DNA of 64,000 nt, taken from Candidatus Lachnoclostridium avicola (GTDB lineage Bacteria; Bacillota; Clostridia; Lachnospirales; Lachnospiraceae). Below, piece after piece: positions 59,945 through 64,000 of this stretch. The translations under genes were made by a program, and so were the position numbers. The notes under the pieces were generated by a model. It did no database searches. It had not been told where the DNA came from and saw only the letters and a list, made by a program, of their open reading frames with translations. Position 1 is the stretch's first letter, and every line of letters begins with the position of its first letter. The stretch covers positions 1-64,000 of the forward strand of contig DXFM01000052.1 of NCBI GenBank assembly GCA_019114465.1. The letters run 5' to 3'.

Positions 59945-61828
59945 ATGGGAGTTTTATACAAGGAAGTAGACCACATCATCCACAGACAGTATAAGGCAGA
60001 ACAGGAATTTCTGGCGGAGTACGCAAAAGAGCCCCACACCATCGCAAATCCCTATGTGAAGCTGAATCCCTACCTGATCGCGCCGCTGACGGCCCTGGTA
60101 ATGTTTGAGAATGAAAAGCCAGCTTTTGCCAAAGTGACGGTGAAGGGAAAGGAAGCTGCGGGGGATATGATGTACCGTCCGGTCAGCGACTCCATCCATA
60201 TGGTGCTTCCCATTCTGGGATTGTATCCGGATTACGAAAATACTGTGGTGATCGAGCTGAGCACGGGAGAGACAGCCACCCTGAAAATCAAAACCGAGGG
60301 AGCGGACGCGAAGCTGAAATCGCCTACTTACATGAAGACCACGCCGGAGTATCTGGGGGACTTTGTGATCATGGTAAGCCCCACGTCCCCGGCTTACACC
60401 GCCGCCTACGACTATGCGGGAGATGTCCGCTGGTATAATACCCTGAACCTGGCCTTTGACATCAAGAGAGCGAGAAACGGCCATCTGTTTGTGGGTACCG
60501 ACCGTCTGGTGGCTCCGCCCTATCATACCACCGGCATCTATGAGATGGGTATGATTGGAAAAATTTATAAGGAGTTCCGGATTCCCGGCGGATACCATCA
60601 CGACGAGTGGGAGATGGAGAATGGAGATATTTTAATCTTGACTCAGTACCTTCCCCGTGGTACTGTAGAGGATGCCTGTGTGCTGGTGGACCGGAAGACG
60701 GGAAAGATTCTGAAGGAGTGGGATCACCAGGATGTACTGCCCGTATATCCTGTGGGAGGATCCGGAAGTCAGGACGCCCACGACTGGTTCCACAACAATG
60801 CCGTATGGTACGACAAGAAGACCAACTCTCTGACCTTCTCCGGACGTCATCAGGACATTATCATCAACCGTGATTTTGAGACCGGAAAGCTCAACTGGAT
60901 TCTGGGAGATCCCACCGGCTGGCCGGAAGATATGCAGAAGTATTTCTTCAAGCCCGTGGGAGACGGAGAATTCGACTGGCAGTATGAGCAGCACGCCTGT
61001 ATGATTCTGCCCAACGGCGATGTCATGTGCTTTGACAACGGCCATTGGCGCTCCAAGATCAAGGAGAACTATCTGGATGCCAATGACAACTTCTCCAGAG
61101 GCGTGATCTACCGCATTAATACGGACGACATGACCATCGAGCAGGTATGGCAGTACGGCAAGGAGAGAGGGGCCGAGTTCTTCTCCCCCTACATCTGCAA
61201 CTGCGAGTACTATGAGAGAGGCCATTACATGGTTCACTCCGGCGGCATCGCCACCGATGACCAGGGCCGTCACTTAAATGTGCCGGCTGCGGGCATGACC
61301 AAGGAGATCGACGAGGGAACCGTTCACCTGAATTCCATCACCGTTGAGCTGAAGGATGACCAGGTGATGTACGAGATGCACCTGCCGGCCAACTATTACC
61401 GGGCGGAGAAGCTTCATCTCTACGACGAGGAGGATGTTGTCACCTTCGGAGAGGGAGAAATTCTGGGCAGCATCGGCGTGACGGAAGAGTTCCTGACGGA
61501 GGCCCCTGCGGAGCCTGCCGGCATGATCCCCGACGAATACAAGGCCAAGTTTGCCAAGGAGGCGGACCGCCTGGTATTCAAGGCCAGCTTTGAGAAGGGG
61601 ACGCTGGTGATGCTGAACCTGGAAGGCGTTGGCGGCGCTCCGGTGCGCCACTATTTTGTCCCCACCACAAAGCGCCCGTTCCTGGCCATGTGCGTTGGCA
61701 CATTCCTGGAACATGACGAGCGCGCCGTGGAGTTCCCGGTAAGCGGAGAAGGCATCGAGGGAACCTACAAGGTTACCGTTACCATTGACGACAAGAAGTA
61801 CGATACGGGAGTAGAAGTTACTTTTTAA
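59945..61828 (+). CDS. Arylsulfotransferase (ASST-family) protein, copy 2
   Basis: A 627-residue paralogue of copy 1, clearly related along its length (for example LTFSGRH, GKLNWI, YFFKP, EQVWQYGK). Motif residues: DWFHNN (H283), EQHACM (H350), FDNGHWR (R369), VHSGG (H431). FDNGxxR resembles the family's Arg-containing loop, so this copy keeps a putative sulfate-binding Arg that copy 1 lacks. There is no signal peptide. ATG 59945 is preceded by AGGAGG; an earlier in-frame ATG at 59879 is unlikely. The two copies likely differ in substrate or form a hetero-oligomer. Confidence 0.88.
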   Translation: MGVLYKEVDHIIHRQYKAEQEFLAEYAKEPHTIANPYVKLNPYLIAPLTALVMFENEKPAFAKVTVKGKEAAGDMMYRPVSDSIHMVLPILGLYPDYENTVVIELSTGETATLKIKTEGADAKLKSPTYMKTTPEYLGDFVIMVSPTSPAYTAAYDYAGDVRWYNTLNLAFDIKRARNGHLFVGTDRLVAPPYHTTGIYEMGMIGKIYKEFRIPGGYHHDEWEMENGDILILTQYLPRGTVEDACVLVDRKTGKILKEWDHQDVLPVYPVGGSGSQDAHDWFHNNAVWYDKKTNSLTFSGRHQDIIINRDFETGKLNWILGDPTGWPEDMQKYFFKPVGDGEFDWQYEQHACMILPNGDVMCFDNGHWRSKIKENYLDANDNFSRGVIYRINTDDMTIEQVWQYGKERGAEFFSPYICNCEYYERGHYMVHSGGIATDDQGRHLNVPAAGMTKEIDEGTVHLNSITVELKDDQVMYEMHLPANYYRAEKLHLYDEEDVVTFGEGEILGSIGVTEEFLTEAPAEPAGMIPDEYKAKFAKEADRLVFKASFEKGTLVMLNLEGVGGAPVRHYFVPTTKRPFLAMCVGTFLEHDERAVEFPVSGEGIEGTYKVTVTIDDKKYDTGVEVTF

Positions 61829-61888
61829 TCGGCAGCTTGCGTCGGTGAAAAAATTAAGGGAGTTAGAAGAAAAAGGAGGATTCACTCA

Positions 61889-62923
61889 ATGGGTTACAAA
61901 GTAAGCTTTGAAGAAGCGAACAAGATCTTTGCAAAGCTCCAGGATGAATACGAAATCTGGGCACCAAAGAGATTTGTGGGCAAAGGAAGATATTCCGACA
62001 CCGACATGATCAAATACGACAAGGTGAACACCGTAGAGGAGATCGAGTATAAGGAGAAGTCCGATTTCCCGGCAAAAGAGGTTCTCACGCCGATTACGGA
62101 ATCTCTGTTCTACTTTACGGAGGACGAGTTCATCGAGAGCAAAGCCACCAGCAAGAAACTGCTGATCTTCATGAGACCGTGCGATATCCACGCACAGCAT
62201 CATCAGGAGAAGATCTATCTCTCCAACGGCAACTTCACAGATATGTACTACAAGCGCATGAACGAGAAGGTAAAAATCGTCATGATGGAGTGCACCACCG
62301 GCTGGGATACCTGCTTCTGCGTAAGCATGGGAACCAACAAGACGGAGGACTATTCCATGGCTGTCCGCTTCGGCGACGGCGAGCTGACTCTGGATGTGAA
62401 GGACGCTGATTTCGCTCCTTATTTTGAGGGCGAGCCCACCACAGACTTCAAGCCGGAGTACGTGGAGAAGAATGAACTGACTGTGACTGTTCCGGAGATC
62501 CCCAACAAGGACGTGCTGTTAAAGTTAAAATCCCATCCCATGTGGAATGAGTACAACAGCCGCTGCATCTCCTGCGGCGCCTGCACCATCGCCTGCAGCA
62601 CCTGTACCTGCTTCACCACCACCGACATCATTTACAATGAGAACGGCAGCGTAGGTGAGAGAAAGAGAACTTCCGCATCCTGCCAGGTGAAAGGATTCTC
62701 CGATATGGCCGGCGGCATGAGCTTCCGCAAGACGGCTGCTGAGAGAATGCGCTATAAAGTTCTGCACAAATTCCACGACTACAAGGCCCGTTTCAAGGAC
62801 TATCATATGTGCGTAGGCTGCGGCAGATGTATTGACAGATGTCCGGAGTACATCTCCATTGCGGCGACCGTAGAGAAGATGTCCAAGGCAATCGACGAGA
62901 TCGTAGCAGAAGAGAATAAATAG
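61889..62923 (+). CDS. asrA: AsrA, anaerobic sulfite reductase subunit A
   Basis: A 344-residue iron-sulfur subunit of the NADH-linked AsrABC sulfite reductase, which reduces sulfite to sulfide. The C-terminal part has two ferredoxin-type cysteine sets: CISCGACTIACSTCTC and CVGCGRCIDRCPEY, suitable for 4Fe-4S clusters. An N-terminal region (about 1-230) is the 4Fe-4S ferredoxin hydrogenase-like portion with RPCDIHAQHHQ. It is cytosolic. It starts 60 bp after copy 2 of the ASST, so one operon is likely. Confidence 0.94.
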   Translation: MGYKVSFEEANKIFAKLQDEYEIWAPKRFVGKGRYSDTDMIKYDKVNTVEEIEYKEKSDFPAKEVLTPITESLFYFTEDEFIESKATSKKLLIFMRPCDIHAQHHQEKIYLSNGNFTDMYYKRMNEKVKIVMMECTTGWDTCFCVSMGTNKTEDYSMAVRFGDGELTLDVKDADFAPYFEGEPTTDFKPEYVEKNELTVTVPEIPNKDVLLKLKSHPMWNEYNSRCISCGACTIACSTCTCFTTTDIIYNENGSVGERKRTSASCQVKGFSDMAGGMSFRKTAAERMRYKVLHKFHDYKARFKDYHMCVGCGRCIDRCPEYISIAATVEKMSKAIDEIVAEENK

Positions 62924-62941
62924 GGAGAGGTGGACGAAGAG

Positions 62942-63733
62942 ATGAATAATATTGTAAAACCTGTCGCATGCAAGATTCTTGACGTGAAAAAAGAGAGCTT
63001 ACATGAATGGACATTCAAAGTAGCAACTGATATTAAGCCATCCCACGGACAGTTCTTACAGCTTTCCATCCCGAAGGTTGGAGAGGCTCCGATCTCTGTC
63101 AGCAGTTTTGGCGATGGCTGGATGGATTTCACCATCCGTTCCGTAGGAAAGGTGACGGACGTGATCTTCCAGAAGAAGCCGGGCGATACTCTGTTCTTAA
63201 GAGGCGCTTACGGACATGGCTGGCCGGTGGAGAAATTCCAGGGCAAGCACATGGTGGTGATCACCGGCGGTACGGGACTGGCTCCCGTAAAGAGCATGCT
63301 GAACATGTTCTATGACAATCCCGACTATGTGAAGAGCGTACATCTGATCTGCGGATTCAAGAATGAGGAAGGCATCATCTTCAAGAACGATCTGGAGAAG
63401 TGGAAAGAGAAATTTACGACCATTTATACCCTTGACAGAGACCATAAGGAAGGCTGGAACACCGGATTTGTGACCGAGTTCGTATCCAAGGTTCCCTTCA
63501 GCGAGTTCGGAGAGGACTATGAAGTGGTAATCGTAGGACCGCCGCCAATGATGAAGTTCACCGCCATCGAGGCTGAGAAGTGCGGCGTAAAGGATGAGAA
63601 CATCTGGGTATCCTTCGAGCGCAAGATGTCCTGCGCAGTCGGAAAGTGCGGACACTGCCGTATCGACGAGGTTTATGTATGCCTGGATGGTCCGGTATTC
63701 AATTATACCCAGGCCAAATATCTGGTTGACTAA
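62942..63733 (+). CDS. asrB: AsrB, anaerobic sulfite reductase subunit B (FAD/NAD reductase subunit)
   Basis: A 263-residue ferredoxin-NADP reductase-like subunit. FAD-binding region PISVSSFGDGWMDFTIRSVG, NAD-binding GGTGLAPVKSMLNMFYD, and a C-terminal cysteine cluster CAVGKCGHCRIDEVYVC resembling the [2Fe-2S] site of PyrK-like proteins. It passes electrons from NADH to AsrA and AsrC. ATG 62942 is preferred over upstream in-frame GTG 62930, which lacks an RBS. It follows asrA by 18 bp. Confidence 0.95.
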   Translation: MNNIVKPVACKILDVKKESLHEWTFKVATDIKPSHGQFLQLSIPKVGEAPISVSSFGDGWMDFTIRSVGKVTDVIFQKKPGDTLFLRGAYGHGWPVEKFQGKHMVVITGGTGLAPVKSMLNMFYDNPDYVKSVHLICGFKNEEGIIFKNDLEKWKEKFTTIYTLDRDHKEGWNTGFVTEFVSKVPFSEFGEDYEVVIVGPPPMMKFTAIEAEKCGVKDENIWVSFERKMSCAVGKCGHCRIDEVYVCLDGPVFNYTQAKYLVD

Positions 63734-63750
63734 GGAAAGGGGATGGAAGT

Positions 63751-64000
63751 ATGAATCACGATATTGACATTAAAAAGGTACGGGTAAACTGTTTCAGACA
63801 GTCTAAAGTCGCAGGCGAGTTCATGCTGCAGCTGCGTGTGCCCGGCAACTTAATCGACGCAAAATATTTAAGCATCATTCAGGAAATCTGCCAGAGATGG
63901 GGCAACGGAACCTTCCACATCGGAACCAGACAGACCCTGAATGCTCCGGGAATCAAATACGAGTACATTGATGAAGTAAACAAGTTCATCAAGGACTATA
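63751..64000 (+). CDS. asrC: AsrC, anaerobic sulfite reductase subunit C (5' end)
   Basis: The first 83 codons, cut by the window edge. MNHDIDIKKVRVNCFRQSK and the sequence GNGTFHIGTRQTLNAPGI are the start of the siroheme/4Fe-4S catalytic subunit of AsrABC (the ferredoxin-like half-domain of the sulfite/nitrite reductase family). It starts 17 bp after asrB with AAAGGGG upstream. Cluster-binding cysteines would lie beyond the window. Confidence 0.92.
   Translation, partial: MNHDIDIKKVRVNCFRQSKVAGEFMLQLRVPGNLIDAKYLSIIQEICQRWGNGTFHIGTRQTLNAPGIKYEYIDEVNKFIKDY

Noticed and set aside
1-64000. CRISPR array, tRNA, rRNA, insertion sequence or prophage
   Set aside because: I saw no direct repeats with spacers, transposase motifs, phage genes or cloverleaf-like sequences; only the 18-bp coding repeat and regulatory palindromes were found.

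Overview
The window is about 57% GC and fits a spore-forming, anaerobic, gut-type Firmicute of the class Clostridia, most likely Lachnospiraceae. The evidence is an alpha/beta small acid-soluble spore protein with a sigma-G-like promoter, GerW and YlbJ sporulation proteins, a PASTA kinase/PP2C/RsgA cluster, RecU, RqcH, a tryptophan T-box, citrate lyase genes and an AsrABC anaerobic sulfite reductase. The species cannot be fixed from sequence alone. I see no insertion sequence, prophage, CRISPR array, tRNA or rRNA.

Layout. (1) 1-5.3 kb: end of rlmN, PP2C phosphatase, PASTA Ser/Thr kinase, rsgA, rpe and thiamine pyrophosphokinase, tightly packed on +. (2) 5.4-9.7 kb: ECF S component, serS, a polytopic membrane protein and a VOC protein. 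(3) 9.7-26.4 kb: a dispersed citrate/tricarboxylate region. It holds rqcH, citG and a LysR-CitX fusion on minus, divergent from citDEF on +; a tryptophan ABC transporter behind a UGG-specifier T-box; a nicotinamidase-like hydrolase; a second LysR divergent from an aconitase-superfamily hydratase; an AEC-family carrier; and citC on minus. (4) 26.5-53.2 kb: mostly housekeeping genes (yicC, gmk, rpoZ, rimO, pgsA, cinA, gerW, rpmB, asp23-like, fakA-like, recG, rsmD, coaD, ylbJ, an M23 protein, rRNA modification enzymes, ygiQ, recU, pepT). (5) 53.3-64 kb: a sulfur locus. A Crp/Fnr regulator is divergent from a DASS/SLC13 transporter followed by thioredoxin reductase, thioredoxin, two arylsulfotransferase-family proteins without signal peptides, and asrA, asrB and the start of asrC (cut by the window edge).

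How the genes work together. citD, citE and citF encode the citrate lyase acyl carrier and its two catalytic subunits. CitG and CitX make and attach the phosphoribosyl-dephospho-CoA prosthetic group, and CitC acetylates it. Here CitX is fused in frame to the C-terminus of the LysR regulator, and a perfect T-N11-A palindrome lies between the regulator and the lyase genes. In the sulfur locus, sulfotransferases, a thioredoxin couple and a sulfite reductase in one array suggest a cytoplasmic route from sulfate esters (or another organosulfur compound) through sulfite to sulfide, under Crp/Fnr-type control. Two palindromes of the form TTGT-N10-ACAA occupy the divergent promoter region.

The strongest candidates for undescribed biology are the arylsulfotransferase-thioredoxin-sulfite reductase array and the LysR-CitX fusion. 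Both rest on intact reading frames and recognisable family motifs; their biochemical roles are inferred.
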